From: Microbacterium timonense
GTDB lineage: Bacteria > Actinomycetota > Actinomycetes > Actinomycetales > Microbacteriaceae
Direction: 5' to 3'
DNA length: 64,000 bases
Assembly: GCF_900292075.1 (NCBI RefSeq)
Contig: NZ_OLMV01000002.1
Location: 62,001-126,000 of the forward strand
Positions 24,275 through 33,641 of this stretch are shown here, in pieces. Position 1 is the stretch's first letter, and every line of letters begins with the position of its first letter. The position numbers and the translations under genes are program-made. Below the pieces are notes generated by a model, which was not told where the DNA came from, searched no databases, and worked only from the letters and a program-made list of their open reading frames with translations.

Positions 24275-25792
24275 ATCAAAGTTGACCATCCGCGGGCATT
24301 ACTCGATGTCCGGGGCGTGACGAAGACGTTCGCGGGCGTGCAGGCGCTGCGCGGCGTGGACCTCGAGGTCCTCCCCGGCGAGGTTCATTGCATCCTCGGC
24401 CAGAACGGTGCCGGAAAGTCCACGCTCATCAAGACGCTCGCCGGCGTGCATCGGCCCGACGAGGGCGTGATCTCGTGGCAGGGCGAGCCGGTCGAGATCC
24501 CGACGCCGCAAGCGGCGATCGAGCTGGGCATCGCCACGATGTACCAGGAGCTGGACGTCGTGGACGGCCTGACGATCGCCGAGAACATCTTCCTCGGCCA
24601 CGAGCTCTCGCGCGGCGGCTTCAGCAGGCGTTCCGAGGCTGCCAAGCAGACCCGTGAGCTGCTGCGCCGTCTGGGGCACCCGGGGCTCTCCCCCCACACC
24701 GAGGTCGGCAGCCTGAGTGCGGCGAACAAGCAGATCGTGAGCATGGCGCGCGCCCTCTCCCATGACGTCAAGCTGATCATCATGGACGAGCCCTCGGCCG
24801 TGCTCGACACCGAGGAGGTGGGCAACCTCTTCCACGTCGTGAAGGAGCTCACCTCGGCCGGCATCGCGGTCGTCTACATCACCCACCGCCTCGAAGAGAT
24901 CCGGCAGATCGGCGACCGCATCACCATCCTGAAGGACGGCCGCACCACAGCGGTCGGGCTCCCCGTCGCCGGCACACCGACCTCCGAGCTCATCCGGCTC
25001 ATGACCGGGCGAGAGATCGCCAACGTGTTCCCTCCGGCGGTCCCCGTGCCCGCCGACGCTCCGACCGTGCTCGAGGTGGAGGGCCTGGGGGTCGCCGGCC
25101 TGTTCGAGGACGTCTCGTTCTCCGTGCGTGCGGGCGAGATCGTCGGTCTGGCCGGACTCGTCGGCTCGGGCCGCTCCGAGATCCTCGAGACGGTGTACGG
25201 CGCCCGCCGCGCCACCTCGGGATCGGTGTCGGTCAGCGGCAAGCCTCTTCCGCGGGGATCAGTCGTCAAGGCCGTCGCCGCCGGCATCGGGCTCTCCCCC
25301 GAGGAGCGCAAGAGCCAGGGGCTCGTCCTCGACGAGCCGGTCTACTTCAACGTCACGCTCGCATCCTTGAAGCGATTCGCGAAGGCGGGCTTCCTCGACG
25401 AGCGCGGCGCGCGGGCGGCCGCTCGCGCGCAGATCGAGTCGCTCGAACTGCGGCCGGCCGACCCCGATCGCCCGACGATCACACTGTCGGGCGGCAATCA
25501 GCAGAAGATCCTGCTGGCACGGTGGCTCGTCCACGGCACCCGCGTGCTGCTGCTCGACGAGCCCACGCGCGGCGTCGACGTCGGTGCGCGCGCAGAGATC
25601 TATGCCCTCATCCGTGAGCTGGCCGCTGCCGGCAACGCGATCGTCGTCGTCTCGAGCGAGATCGAGGAAGTCTTGGGGCTCGCCGACACCGTCCTCGTCA
25701 TCGCAGAAGGACGAGTGCTCGAGACGCTACCCGCCGCCCAGATCGACGAGCACGGTGTGCTCGACCTCGTCATGAAAGGAACCGCCGCGTGA
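24272..25792 (+). CDS. Sugar ABC transporter ATP-binding protein with two ATPase domains (RbsA/MglA type)
   Basis: The 506-residue protein has two fused ABC domains. The first has Walker A GQNGAGKS, signature LSAANKQ (divergent) and Walker B LIIMDEP; the second has LVGSGRSE in place of a full Walker A, signature LSGGNQQK and LLLDEPTRGVDVGA, as in ribose/galactose/inositol (CUT2) ATPases. GTG 24272 is the only suitable start downstream of the intergenic region; upstream residues in the open frame are promoter sequence. The stop overlaps the permease start (GTGA). Confidence 0.93.
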   Translation: MIKVDHPRALLDVRGVTKTFAGVQALRGVDLEVLPGEVHCILGQNGAGKSTLIKTLAGVHRPDEGVISWQGEPVEIPTPQAAIELGIATMYQELDVVDGLTIAENIFLGHELSRGGFSRRSEAAKQTRELLRRLGHPGLSPHTEVGSLSAANKQIVSMARALSHDVKLIIMDEPSAVLDTEEVGNLFHVVKELTSAGIAVVYITHRLEEIRQIGDRITILKDGRTTAVGLPVAGTPTSELIRLMTGREIANVFPPAVPVPADAPTVLEVEGLGVAGLFEDVSFSVRAGEIVGLAGLVGSGRSEILETVYGARRATSGSVSVSGKPLPRGSVVKAVAAGIGLSPEERKSQGLVLDEPVYFNVTLASLKRFAKAGFLDERGARAAARAQIESLELRPADPDRPTITLSGGNQQKILLARWLVHGTRVLLLDEPTRGVDVGARAEIYALIRELAAAGNAIVVVSSEIEEVLGLADTVLVIAEGRVLETLPAAQIDEHGVLDLVMKGTAA

Positions 25793-26853
25793 GCGAGCAG
25801 ACCACACAGGGGACCGCCGGCGTTCCCACTGCCTCCGAGGCACCACCGCCCGCCGGCTCGCCGGACGCGCAACCGACCGGCATCCGGCGCGTCCTCTCGG
25901 GGTCCGTCGGGCGCAACCTCGGCCTCGTTGTCGCACTGCTCCTTCTGGTCATCGTCGGTGCCGTGACGGCTCCGGACACCTTCCTGAGCGTGAGCAACAC
26001 CCTCACGATCCTGCGTCAGGCGTCGATCCTCGGCGTGGTCGCGGTGGGCATGACCCTCGTGATCACCGCGGGCGGCATCGACCTGTCCGTCGGCTCGGTA
26101 CTCGGCCTCGCGTCGGTCGTCGCGACGATCGCGGCGGTCCAGGACCTCGCCGATCAGCTCCACTGGAGCGTCATGATCCTGATGGCGCTGCTCGTGGGCG
26201 TGGTGGCAGGTCTCATCAACGGCATCGTCATCGCCTACGGCAAGGTGGTCGCCTTCATGGCGACGCTCGCGATGCTGATCGCCGCGCGCGGACTGGCCGA
26301 GGTGCTGGCCGAGCGACGCACCCTGCAGGTGCACGACCGTGATTTCATCGAGTTCCTGAACCTCGACATCATCGGTGTCGACATCCTCATCTGGATCTTC
26401 GTGGTCGTCGCCGTGGTCGGTTGGGTCGTGCTCAACCGCACCACGTTCGGTCGTCGCACCGTCGCGATCGGCGGCAACCGCGAGGCCGCGCGCCTTGCCG
26501 GCATCAACGTGAAGCGGCACACGATGTGGCTCTACGCCATCTCGGGACTGTGCGCGGGCATCGCAGCCGTCATGTACCTCGGTCGCACGACGGCCGGCAC
26601 GTCGACGCACGGCACGCTCCTCGAACTCGACGCGATCGCTGCGGTCGTCGTCGGCGGAACGCTTCTCGTCGGTGGTCGCGGAACGATCACCGGTACCGTC
26701 TTCGGCGTCCTCATCTTCACCACGCTCACGAACGTGTTCGTGCAGAACAACCTCAACTCGTCGATCCAGGCCGTCGTGAAGGGCGTCATCATCGTGGTGG
26801 CGGTGCTGCTGCAGCAGCGGTTCGCCAAGCCGACGGGCCGCGCAGGGACGTGA
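25789..26853 (+). CDS. Sugar ABC transporter permease, RbsC type
   Basis: The 354-residue protein has an approximately 45-residue polar N-terminus and about ten helices with the CUT2 signatures ITAGGIDLSVGSVLGLASV and GGNREAARLAGINVKRH. The start GTG 25789 overlaps the ATPase stop, so the two subunits are translationally coupled. It forms the channel for the SBP encoded divergently at 24003. Confidence 0.93.
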   Translation: MSEQTTQGTAGVPTASEAPPPAGSPDAQPTGIRRVLSGSVGRNLGLVVALLLLVIVGAVTAPDTFLSVSNTLTILRQASILGVVAVGMTLVITAGGIDLSVGSVLGLASVVATIAAVQDLADQLHWSVMILMALLVGVVAGLINGIVIAYGKVVAFMATLAMLIAARGLAEVLAERRTLQVHDRDFIEFLNLDIIGVDILIWIFVVVAVVGWVVLNRTTFGRRTVAIGGNREAARLAGINVKRHTMWLYAISGLCAGIAAVMYLGRTTAGTSTHGTLLELDAIAAVVVGGTLLVGGRGTITGTVFGVLIFTTLTNVFVQNNLNSSIQAVVKGVIIVVAVLLQQRFAKPTGRAGT

Positions 26854-26856
26854 GCG

Positions 26857-26904
26857 GATGCCGCGGCACGGCCGTCGCCCGGTGCGGCGCCGGGCCGCGG
26901 CATC
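26857..26904. terminator. Hairpin after the permease gene
   Basis: An 11-bp inverted repeat GATGCCGCGGC / GCCGCGGCATC closes a GC-rich loop just downstream of the permease stop. It has no T-run; it may end most transcripts before the ROK gene, which has its own promoter. Confidence 0.5.
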
Positions 26905-26945
26905 TGTCCCCCTGCCCTGTCGCCGCCGGGTCTGCGGCCCGCCGA

Positions 26946-26959
26946 TACCCTGAGATGTG
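26946..26959 (+). promoter_or_regulatory. -10 element for a leaderless ROK transcript
   Basis: TACCCT (26946-26951) is 5 bases from GTG 26957, again without ribosome-binding site. The GTG is therefore probably the transcript start. Confidence 0.45.
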
Positions 26960-28138
26960 ACCATGAACGGCGAATCGACGATCAACCCGACCGGCGTCAA
27001 CGAGCTGTTCCAGCTGCTGCGCGACGGCGTGCCGAGAACGCGTGCCGAGCTCGCGAAGGCGACGGGCCTCGCCCGCTCCACGGTTGCCGCTCGCGTCGAT
27101 CAGCTGATGCGCATGGGGCTGATCAGCCCCGTCGCCGAGGCGGTCTCGACAGGCGGACGCCCACCGTCGCTGTTCGCGCTCAACCCGGCCGCGAAGGTCG
27201 TCATCGCCGCCGACGTGGGCGCCTCCCATGCCACGGTGGCCGTCACAGACCTGAACGGCACGGTGCTGGCGGATCAGTCCGAGCCGCTCGACATCGCGCT
27301 GGGACCCGAGCCCGTGCTGAACTGGCTGGTCGAAGGCGCGACGGCGCTGCTCGCGCGCGTGGGCCGCGACCGGTCGCAGGTGGCCGCGATCGGCATCGGG
27401 GTGCCGGGGCCCGTCGAGCACTCGACGGGGTTGCCGGTCAATCCTCCGATCATGCCGGGGTGGGACCGCTTCGACATTCCCGGCTGGCTCAACCAGCACC
27501 TCGACGTGCCGGTGCTCGTCGACAACGACGTGAACATCATGGCCCTGGGCGAACGAGCGGTCGCCTGGCCGGGCGTCGAGCATCTCATGTTCGTCAAGAT
27601 CGCGACCGGCATCGGAGCCGGACTGATCTCCGGCGGCACGCTGCTGCGCGGCGCGCAAGGCGTCGCGGGCGACATCGGACACGTCCAGGTGGCACGCGCG
27701 GCCGACGTGGCGTGCCGCTGCGGCAACCGCGGCTGCCTCGAGGCGATCGCGTCCGGACCGGCGATCGCCCGCACGCTGCGCGATCAGGGGGTCGATGCGC
27801 GGACCGGCTCCGACGTCGTCGACCTCGTCAAGCGCGGCAACATCGAGGCGATCCAGGCCGTGCGACAGGCCGGCCGTGACATCGGCGAGGTGCTCACGAC
27901 GTGCGTGAGCCTCGTGAACCCCTCGGTCATCACGATCGGCGGTTCCATGGCACGCGTGGGCGAGCACCTCATCGCGGGCGTACGCGAGACCGTCTACACG
28001 CGCTCGATCCCGCTGGCCACCGAGCACCTGTCGATCGTGCAGTCGGCAGCGGCGGAACGCGCCGCCGTCATCGGAGCGAGCATGCTGGCGGTGGAGCACG
28101 TGCTGTCGCCGGAAGCCCTGGCCGTCGGATTCCGCTGA
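26957..28138 (+). CDS. ROK-family transcriptional regulator
   Basis: The 393-residue protein has an N-terminal winged helix (VPRTRAELAKATGLARSTVAARVDQLMRMGLI, about 17-50) and a ROK sugar-kinase-like domain: VIAADVGASHATVAVTDLNG, GIGVPGPVEHSTG and the zinc motif CRCGNRGCLEA. It lies downstream of the ATPase-permease genes and is the likely repressor of the sugar system, with the dyad at 24127-24152 as candidate site. The start may be GTG 26957 or ATG 26963. Confidence 0.92.
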   Translation: MTMNGESTINPTGVNELFQLLRDGVPRTRAELAKATGLARSTVAARVDQLMRMGLISPVAEAVSTGGRPPSLFALNPAAKVVIAADVGASHATVAVTDLNGTVLADQSEPLDIALGPEPVLNWLVEGATALLARVGRDRSQVAAIGIGVPGPVEHSTGLPVNPPIMPGWDRFDIPGWLNQHLDVPVLVDNDVNIMALGERAVAWPGVEHLMFVKIATGIGAGLISGGTLLRGAQGVAGDIGHVQVARAADVACRCGNRGCLEAIASGPAIARTLRDQGVDARTGSDVVDLVKRGNIEAIQAVRQAGRDIGEVLTTCVSLVNPSVITIGGSMARVGEHLIAGVRETVYTRSIPLATEHLSIVQSAAAERAAVIGASMLAVEHVLSPEALAVGFR

Positions 28139-28267
28139 GCCGGCGCATCCTGGCAGCCGGGTGCGTCAGCGGTAGCACCGACGTAACACGCGCGAGACGA
28201 ACTCGCGGTTGACTGGTGCCACGGGAGTCCGGTGCCGACGACGGCACCCCCGCGGAAGGAGTGAGCG

Positions 28268-29293
28268 ATGAGGATCCGGCCGCTGCGTTCGACACCCGAA
28301 ACCCCGCTGAGCCCCGTGAGCGCGCCGCCTGAGGCGATGCGCGCGGCCATCATCGAAGCGTGTGGCGAGGCCGATGCGCTCCGCGAGGCATCCATCCCGG
28401 TGCCTTCCCCCGTCTTGAGCGAACTGCTGGTCCGCGTCGTCGCGGCCGGCGTCAATCCCATCGACGCCAAGACGCGCGCCGGCGCCGGAGTGTCGGCCGC
28501 CATCGCGCAGTACCCGTCCGCGCTGGGGTTCGATTTCAGCGGGATCGTCGTGAAGAGCCCGTACGAGTCGCACCCCTTCCCGCCCGGCACCGCGGTGTTC
28601 GGAATGGCGGCCTTCCCGCGCACCGGCGGCTCCTACGCCGAGTACGTCGTGGCGCCGTCGCTGTCGGTCGCGCGCAAACCCGCGGCGCTGTCGCACGTGG
28701 AGGCCGCAGGCGTGCCGCTGGCGGCCCTCACCGCGTGGGGGCTCGTCGTCGAGACCGCCCACGCACACGAGGGGCAGCGGATGCTGATCCACGCCGGCAG
28801 CGGTGGCGTCGGCCATTTCGCCGTGCAATTCGCCGCGTACTTCGGCGCGCACGTGACCGCCACCGCCTCGGGCCGCAACGCCGGGTGGCTCCGCGAACTC
28901 GGCGCGTCGGTCGTCATCGACTACACGACCACCAGGTTCGAGGAGGTCGTCGGGGAGGTCGACGTCGTGATCGACCTCGTCGGCAACGTGCGGGCCGAGA
29001 CGGGCACCCGCTCACTGGAAGTGCTGCGACCGGGCGGTCTGTACGTGCTCGTGCCGACGGGCGGCTGGCCGGGCTACGCCGTCGCGGCAGCCCAGGCGGG
29101 AGTGCGCGCGACGTCGTACAAGGTGATCCCTGACGGCAGCGCGCTCGCGACGGTCGCCCGGCTGCTGGACTCCGGTGCCGTGCAGGTGTACATCGATCAG
29201 GTGTTCGAGCTGTCCGATGCGGCCGCCGCGCACCGGGCCATCGAGGCCGGACACACCCGCGGCAAGATCGTGCTCCGCGTCAGCGACGACTGA
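28268..29293 (+). CDS. NADP-dependent quinone oxidoreductase-like (MDR superfamily)
   Basis: The 341-residue protein has the zinc-independent MDR fold: VVAAGVNPIDAKTRAG, GFDFSGIV, and the nucleotide-binding motif HAGSGGVGHFAVQFA near residue 178. Relatives reduce quinones or enones with NADPH. GGAAGGA at 28255-28261 supports ATG 28268. The first 22 residues are an extra tail compared with the family; Met24 at 28337 would be the family-standard start but has no ribosome site. It converges on the LysR gene with 19 bases between. Confidence 0.87.
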   Translation: MRIRPLRSTPETPLSPVSAPPEAMRAAIIEACGEADALREASIPVPSPVLSELLVRVVAAGVNPIDAKTRAGAGVSAAIAQYPSALGFDFSGIVVKSPYESHPFPPGTAVFGMAAFPRTGGSYAEYVVAPSLSVARKPAALSHVEAAGVPLAALTAWGLVVETAHAHEGQRMLIHAGSGGVGHFAVQFAAYFGAHVTATASGRNAGWLRELGASVVIDYTTTRFEEVVGEVDVVIDLVGNVRAETGTRSLEVLRPGGLYVLVPTGGWPGYAVAAAQAGVRATSYKVIPDGSALATVARLLDSGAVQVYIDQVFELSDAAAAHRAIEAGHTRGKIVLRVSDD

Positions 29294-29312
29294 GACCGCC
29301 GATCCGGAGAGG

Positions 29313-30206
29313 TCAGCGCTCCGGAGCGAGCACCCGACGACCCTCGGCGATGATCTCGTCCGCGATCGCATCCAGGAGCGGCGAACGCAGGTTCCACTGC
29401 TGCCAGTACAGCGCGACGTCGGCAGCGGGCCCGCCGAGCAGCACGAGGTCGCCGCGCTCGAGCGCATCGTCGGACTGGAATCGCGGCAGCATCGCCCACC
29501 CGAGTCCTCGGCGAACCGCGGTGGCGAAGTCGTTCGACGCCGGCACATAATGCCGCGGCGGACGCGTGGGGTCCACGCCCTGCGCTGCCAGCCACTCGTT
29601 CTGCAGGTCGTCGCGGCGATCGAAGTCCACGAGCGGCGCCTCGGCCAGCGCTGCCTTGCGATCCCCGCCCAGCCACCGCTCGGCATACGCCGGCGTGGCG
29701 ACCGCCTCGTAGCGCATCGCCCCCAGCGGCGAGGAGCGGCATCCCGCGACGGGTGCGGCACGTGAGGTCACCGCGCCCATCACGGTTCCGGACTCGAGAA
29801 GCCCAGCCGTGAAGTCCTGGTCGTCCCGGTGGAGGTCGAAGACGACCGGATGCCGCCCCGCAAGGCGCGCCAGGGGCTCCAGGAACCACGTGGCCAGGGA
29901 GTCGGCGTTGACAGCCAGCGGCACGCTCGTCACCACCGCCTCCGTCGCATCGGCGCCGAGCTCGGCGAGCGCATCGTGCTCGAGCAGCGCCATCTGTCGG
30001 GCCAGGCGGATCACCGACGCGCCCGCCTCCGTCGGCCGCACCGGCTTGGAGCGCACGAGCACCAGGCGGCCCAGTTGCTCCTCCAGTGCCTTGAGGCGCT
30101 GACTGACCGCGGAGGGGGTGATGTGCAGCCGGCGGGCGGCGGCATCCATCGTGCCTTCGTCCACGACGACGGCGAGGGTCTCTGCCAGCTCGAACGGAAT
30201 CCGCAT
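29313..30206 (-). CDS. LysR-family regulator, LysG/ArgP type
   Basis: The 297-residue protein has a LysR helix-turn-helix (LAVVVDEGTMDAAARRLHITPSAVSQRLKALEEQLG) and ends as a regular LysR effector domain. It is divergent from a LysE-type exporter gene, exactly the lysG-lysE arrangement of corynebacteria, in which LysG activates lysE in response to lysine, arginine or histidine. ATG 30206 is chosen because the family starts there (MRIPFELAETL). Confidence 0.9.
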   Translation of the reverse strand: MRIPFELAETLAVVVDEGTMDAAARRLHITPSAVSQRLKALEEQLGRLVLVRSKPVRPTEAGASVIRLARQMALLEHDALAELGADATEAVVTSVPLAVNADSLATWFLEPLARLAGRHPVVFDLHRDDQDFTAGLLESGTVMGAVTSRAAPVAGCRSSPLGAMRYEAVATPAYAERWLGGDRKAALAEAPLVDFDRRDDLQNEWLAAQGVDPTRPPRHYVPASNDFATAVRRGLGWAMLPRFQSDDALERGDLVLLGGPAADVALYWQQWNLRSPLLDAIADEIIAEGRRVLAPER

Positions 30207-30242
30207 CTTCAGTCGCGCTAATGCTACTGAAGAACCGTGAGC

Positions 30243-30271
30243 TGGACTGTCCATCGTGCTGCTTCTAGCGT
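30243..30271 (+). promoter_or_regulatory. Promoter of the lysE-like gene
   Basis: TGGACT (30243-30248), a 17-bp spacer and TAGCGT (30266-30271) form a promoter. The GTG start follows 6 bases later, so the transcript is probably leaderless. LysG-type binding sites would lie upstream of 30243. Confidence 0.55.
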
Positions 30272-30277
30272 CGAAGG

Positions 30278-30958
30278 GTGCTCACGCCCCTGCTCGCCGG
30301 ACTCGGTCTCGGCTTCTCCCTCATCGTGGCGATCGGCGCGCAGAACCTCTTCGTGCTGCGACAGGGGCTGCGTCGCGAGCATGTCCCCGTCGTGGCTGCG
30401 ATCTGCGCGGCTTCGGACGCCGTCCTGATCGTGCTCGGGGTCTCGGGCGTCGGGCTGCTGCTGCAGGCGGTGCCGTGGCTCGTCGACGTGGTGCGATGGG
30501 CGGGCGCGGTGTTCCTCGTCTGCTACGGGCTGCTCGCGGCGAAACGAGCGTGGCGTCCCACCGGGGCCGCTCTGCGGGCTGACGAGACTGCCGGCACGCC
30601 CTCACCGGCGGATGCTTCCCCGCCCGGTGCTGCAGCCGGCGTACGCACGGCGGCCGCACGCGCGACCGGCACCAGGCTCTGGCCGGTCGTGCTCACCTGT
30701 CTGGCGCTGACGTGGCTGAATCCTCACGTGTACCTCGACACGGTGTTCCTGCTCGGAACAGTGGCGAACACGCACGGCGGCGGACGCTGGCTCTTCGCCG
30801 CCGGCGCCGTGATGGCGAGTGTGGTGTGGTTCTTCGGGCTCGCCTTCGGAGCACGGTTCCTCGGCCGCTGGCTGTCGACGCCTCGGGCGTGGCGCATCCT
30901 GGACGCCGTCATCGCTGTCGTGATGATCGTGCTCGGGGTGTCGCTGGTCCTCCCCTAG
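30278..30958 (+). CDS. LysE/ArgO-family basic amino acid exporter
   Basis: The 226-residue protein has six hydrophobic segments and the LysE signature LIVAIGAQNLFVLRQGLRREHV, plus TWLNPHVYLDTVFLLG near residue 145. It exports lysine/arginine to avoid overload, under the divergent LysG-type regulator. GTG 30278 has no ribosome site but a -10 at 30266-30271. A Pro/Ala-rich loop (about 105-125) is longer than in corynebacterial LysE. Confidence 0.92.
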   Translation: MLTPLLAGLGLGFSLIVAIGAQNLFVLRQGLRREHVPVVAAICAASDAVLIVLGVSGVGLLLQAVPWLVDVVRWAGAVFLVCYGLLAAKRAWRPTGAALRADETAGTPSPADASPPGAAAGVRTAAARATGTRLWPVVLTCLALTWLNPHVYLDTVFLLGTVANTHGGGRWLFAAGAVMASVVWFFGLAFGARFLGRWLSTPRAWRILDAVIAVVMIVLGVSLVLP

Positions 30959-30987
30959 GCCGCGCCGATCGAGCAGGCGAGCGCCCC

Positions 30988-31008
30988 GCGGGGTGTTCCG
31001 CACCCCGC
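30988..31008. terminator. Possible terminator hairpin
   Basis: GCGGGGTG-TTCCG-CACCCCGC forms a compact 8-bp stem after the exporter gene; there is no T-run. Confidence 0.45.
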
Positions 31009-31029
31009 GCATCGCGGCAAGATGGCGGC

Positions 31030-31305
31030 ATGAGACGGGTGCACGTGACGGTCACCGGCGAGGTGCAGGGCGTCGGCTACCGGTACACGATGCGCATCGT
31101 CGCACGCGAGGCCGGAGTCGCCGGATGGGTGCGCAATCGCCGTGACGGGTCGGTGGAAGCGGAGATCGAGGGAAGCGCTACCCAGGTCGACGAGGTGCTG
31201 GCCTGGATGGCGGAGGGGCCTCCCGGGGCGCGCGTCGAATCCGCCGCCGTCGCAGAGATCACGGCTAGGGGCGAGCCGGGCTTCGACGTGCTTCCCACCC
31301 GGTGA
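31030..31305 (+). CDS. acyP: Acylphosphatase
   Basis: The 91-residue protein has the acylphosphatase signature GEVQGVGYRYTMR with catalytic Arg18 and VAGWVRNRRDGSVEAEIEG with catalytic Asn36. It hydrolyses acyl phosphates such as acetyl phosphate. The size matches the family (about 90). The frame upstream of ATG 31030 is the exporter gene's opposite-phase shadow. It converges on the nitronate monooxygenase gene with 6 bases between the stops. Confidence 0.95.
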   Translation: MRRVHVTVTGEVQGVGYRYTMRIVAREAGVAGWVRNRRDGSVEAEIEGSATQVDEVLAWMAEGPPGARVESAAVAEITARGEPGFDVLPTR

Positions 31306-31311
31306 GCCGAG

Positions 31312-32358
31312 TCAGGCCGGCACGCCCGCTGCGAGCTCGGCGAAGACGTCCGTCGCGTCTTCTCGCGTGGCCAGCCCCGCGGCCTGTCCCGCCCACAGCG
31401 ACACCAGGTCGCCGTCGCCCCGCCGACCGGCCTCGGCGCGGAACTGCCCGGTCAGCCAGTTCTGCGCGGGGAACGGCGCGATGACCCCCGCAGTCTCGAT
31501 GGTGCGCATGGCGCGGTTCGGGATGCCGCGGGCCAGGCGCCCGCTCATGGCTCTGGTCAGGACGGTGCTGGTGTCGCTCGCGCCCGCGATGGCGTTGCGG
31601 TGCACGTCGGTGGCTGCCGACTGCCGAGTGCGCAGGAACGCCGACCCGACCTGCACGCCGGAGGCTCCCAGCGCGAACGCGGCGGCCACGCCCCGGCGGT
31701 CGGCGATGCCTCCGGCCGCGATCACCGGCACGCCGACCGCGTCGACCACCTGCGGGACGAGCGCGAACGTGCCGACCAGCGATTCCTCGGCGGGCCGAAG
31801 GAACGACACCCGGTGACCGCCGGCCTCGGAGCCCGTCGCGACGACGGCATCGACACCGGCGGCGTCCAGCGCGACCGCCTCCGCCACGCTCGTCGCGGTG
31901 CCGATGACCCGGATGCCTCGGCTGTGCGCCGCCGCGATCAGTCGCTCCGACGGCACGCCGAAGACCACGCTGAGCACGGCGGGCTCGGCATCCAGCACCG
32001 CGGTCAGCTGCGCGTCGGTGTCGGGCATGAACTCGGTCGGCGGCGCGGGCCGCTGCAGTCCGAGTTCGTCGAAGAGCGGCGCCACCGCATCGATGGCGGG
32101 GGCGAGATCGACGTCGCCCGGCGTCACCTCGTCACCCGTGCGCAGCCAGACATTGACCGCGAACGGCCGCGATGTCGCCGACCGCAGTGCGGCGACGGTG
32201 TCGCTGATGCGATCGGCGGAGTAGCCGTACAAGCCGTACGAGCCGAGGCCGCCGGCTTCGCTCACCGTCGCCGTCAGTTCCACCGACGAGAGCCCGCCGA
32301 AGGGGCCCAGCACGATCGGGGCATCGATTCCGAACAATTCCTGCAGCGTGGCGGTCAT
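31312..32358 (-). CDS. Nitronate monooxygenase (2-nitropropane dioxygenase-like)
   Basis: The 348-residue TIM barrel has the FMN-binding pattern of class-I nitronate monooxygenases: GIDAPIVLGPFGGLSS, VVATGSEAGGHRVSF, and IAAGGIADRRGVAAAFALGASGVQVGSAF. The His in SEAGGHR corresponds to the usual active-site base region. It detoxifies alkyl nitronates; some relatives act as enoyl reductases. No operon partner; its stop nearly touches acyP. Confidence 0.9.
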   Translation of the reverse strand: MTATLQELFGIDAPIVLGPFGGLSSVELTATVSEAGGLGSYGLYGYSADRISDTVAALRSATSRPFAVNVWLRTGDEVTPGDVDLAPAIDAVAPLFDELGLQRPAPPTEFMPDTDAQLTAVLDAEPAVLSVVFGVPSERLIAAAHSRGIRVIGTATSVAEAVALDAAGVDAVVATGSEAGGHRVSFLRPAEESLVGTFALVPQVVDAVGVPVIAAGGIADRRGVAAAFALGASGVQVGSAFLRTRQSAATDVHRNAIAGASDTSTVLTRAMSGRLARGIPNRAMRTIETAGVIAPFPAQNWLTGQFRAEAGRRGDGDLVSLWAGQAAGLATREDATDVFAELAAGVPA

Positions 32359-32428
32359 GGCTCCGACGCTACCCCCGGCCCCGCGGACCGGCCCGCAGGT
32401 TACAGACCGGTCACGACCGTGAACGACG

Positions 32429-32458
32429 AAGGGGCCCCACCCGAAGGTGGAGCCCCTT
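32429..32458 (-). terminator. rplA terminator
   Basis: On the minus strand AAGGGGCTCCACC-TTCG-GGTGGGGCCCCTT forms a 13-bp stem with one mismatch, located 45 bases past the rplA stop. Confidence 0.85.
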
Positions 32459-32502
32459 GCGTTCGAACTGTCCGCGGAGCGACCTGCCGGTCGCGGAGCG
32501 CG

Positions 32503-33195
32503 TCAGACGAGGGTGTTGACGTCCAGCGGGATGCCGGGGCCGAACGTGGTCGACACGGCGCCCTTCTGGATGTAGCGGCCCTTCGAGCTGGAGGGCTTCA
32601 GGCGGACGATCTCCTCGAGCGCGGCCTTGAGGTTCTCGTCGAGCTGCTCGGCCGAGAACGAGGCCTTGCCGACGACGAAGTGCACGTTGGCGTGCTTGTC
32701 GACACGGAACTCGATCTTTCCGCCCTTGATCTCCTCCACGGCCTTGGCCGGGTTGGGGGTCACGGTGCCGGTCTTGGGGTTCGGCATGAGGCCGCGGGGG
32801 CCGAGCACCTTACCCAGGCGACCGACCTGGCCCATGAGTTCGGGCGTCGCGACGGCCGCGTCGAACGCGGTCCAGCCGCCGGCGACCTTCTCGATGAGCT
32901 CGGCGCCGCCGACCTCGTCGGCGCCTGCGGCGATGGCGGCCTCAGCGGCCGGGCCCGTCGCGAAGACGATGACGCGGGCGGTCTTACCGGTGCCGTGGGG
33001 CAGGATCACGGTGCCACGCACCATCTGGTCCGCCTTGCGCGGGTCGACCGAGAGCTTGAGCGCGACCTCGACGGTCGAGTCGAACTTCGCCGAGCCGGTC
33101 TCCTTCGCCAGGGCGACGGCCTCGGCGGGGGTGTAGAACTTGTCCGCCTCGATCTTGGCGGCAGCGGCCTGGAAGGCCTTGGACTTGGTAGCCAT
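32503..33195 (-). CDS. rplA: 50S ribosomal protein L1
   Basis: The 230-residue protein has the L1 stalk signatures [21 protein letters not shown] and [16 protein letters not shown]. It forms the L1 stalk at the ribosomal E site and can autoregulate its operon. It follows rplK after 14 bases. The transcript ends at the hairpin 32429-32458; rplJL, usually next, lies 17 kb away. Confidence 0.98.
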   Translation of the reverse strand: MATKSKAFQAAAAKIEADKFYTPAEAVALAKETGSAKFDSTVEVALKLSVDPRKADQMVRGTVILPHGTGKTARVIVFATGPAAEAAIAAGADEVGGAELIEKVAGGWTAFDAAVATPELMGQVGRLGKVLGPRGLMPNPKTGTVTPNPAKAVEEIKGGKIEFRVDKHANVHFVVGKASFSAEQLDENLKAALEEIVRLKPSSSKGRYIQKGAVSTTFGPGIPLDVNTLV

Positions 33196-33209
33196 GGTTA
33201 TTCTCCCCC

Positions 33210-33641
33210 TCAGTCCTCGACCGTGATGCCCATGGAACGGGCGGTGCCGGCGATGATCTTCGAGGCGGCCTCGAGGTCGTTCGCGTTCAGGTCGGGCTGC
33301 TTCGTCTCGGCGATCTGACGCACCTGCTCCTTGGTGAGCTTGCCCACCTTGGCCGTGTGCGGAGTCTTCGAGCCCTTCTGCACGCCGGCAGCCTTCTTGA
33401 TGAGCTCAGCGGCGGGCGGGGTCTTCAGGATGAAGGTGAAGCTGCGGTCCTCGTAGACGGTGATCTCCACGGGGATGACGTTGCCGCGCTGCGACTCGGT
33501 CGCGGCGTTGTACGCCTTGCAGAACTCCATGATGTTGACGCCATGCTGACCGAGCGCGGGGCCGATCGGCGGCGCCGGGTTGGCGGCGCCGGCGTTGATC
33601 TGGAGCTTGATCAGGCCGGTCACCTTCTTCTTCGGTGCCAT
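33210..33641 (-). CDS. rplK: 50S ribosomal protein L11
   Basis: The 143-residue protein has the complete L11 sequence pattern: N-terminal [22 protein letters not shown] with the factor-interacting domain, and the C-terminal rRNA-binding part ending [13 protein letters not shown]. It supports the GTPase centre and stringent response. AAAGGAAA precedes ATG 33641. The gap to nusG is 219 bases and includes a repeat remnant. Confidence 0.98.
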   Translation of the reverse strand: MAPKKKVTGLIKLQINAGAANPAPPIGPALGQHGVNIMEFCKAYNAATESQRGNVIPVEITVYEDRSFTFILKTPPAAELIKKAAGVQKGSKTPHTAKVGKLTKEQVRQIAETKQPDLNANDLEAASKIIAGTARSMGITVED

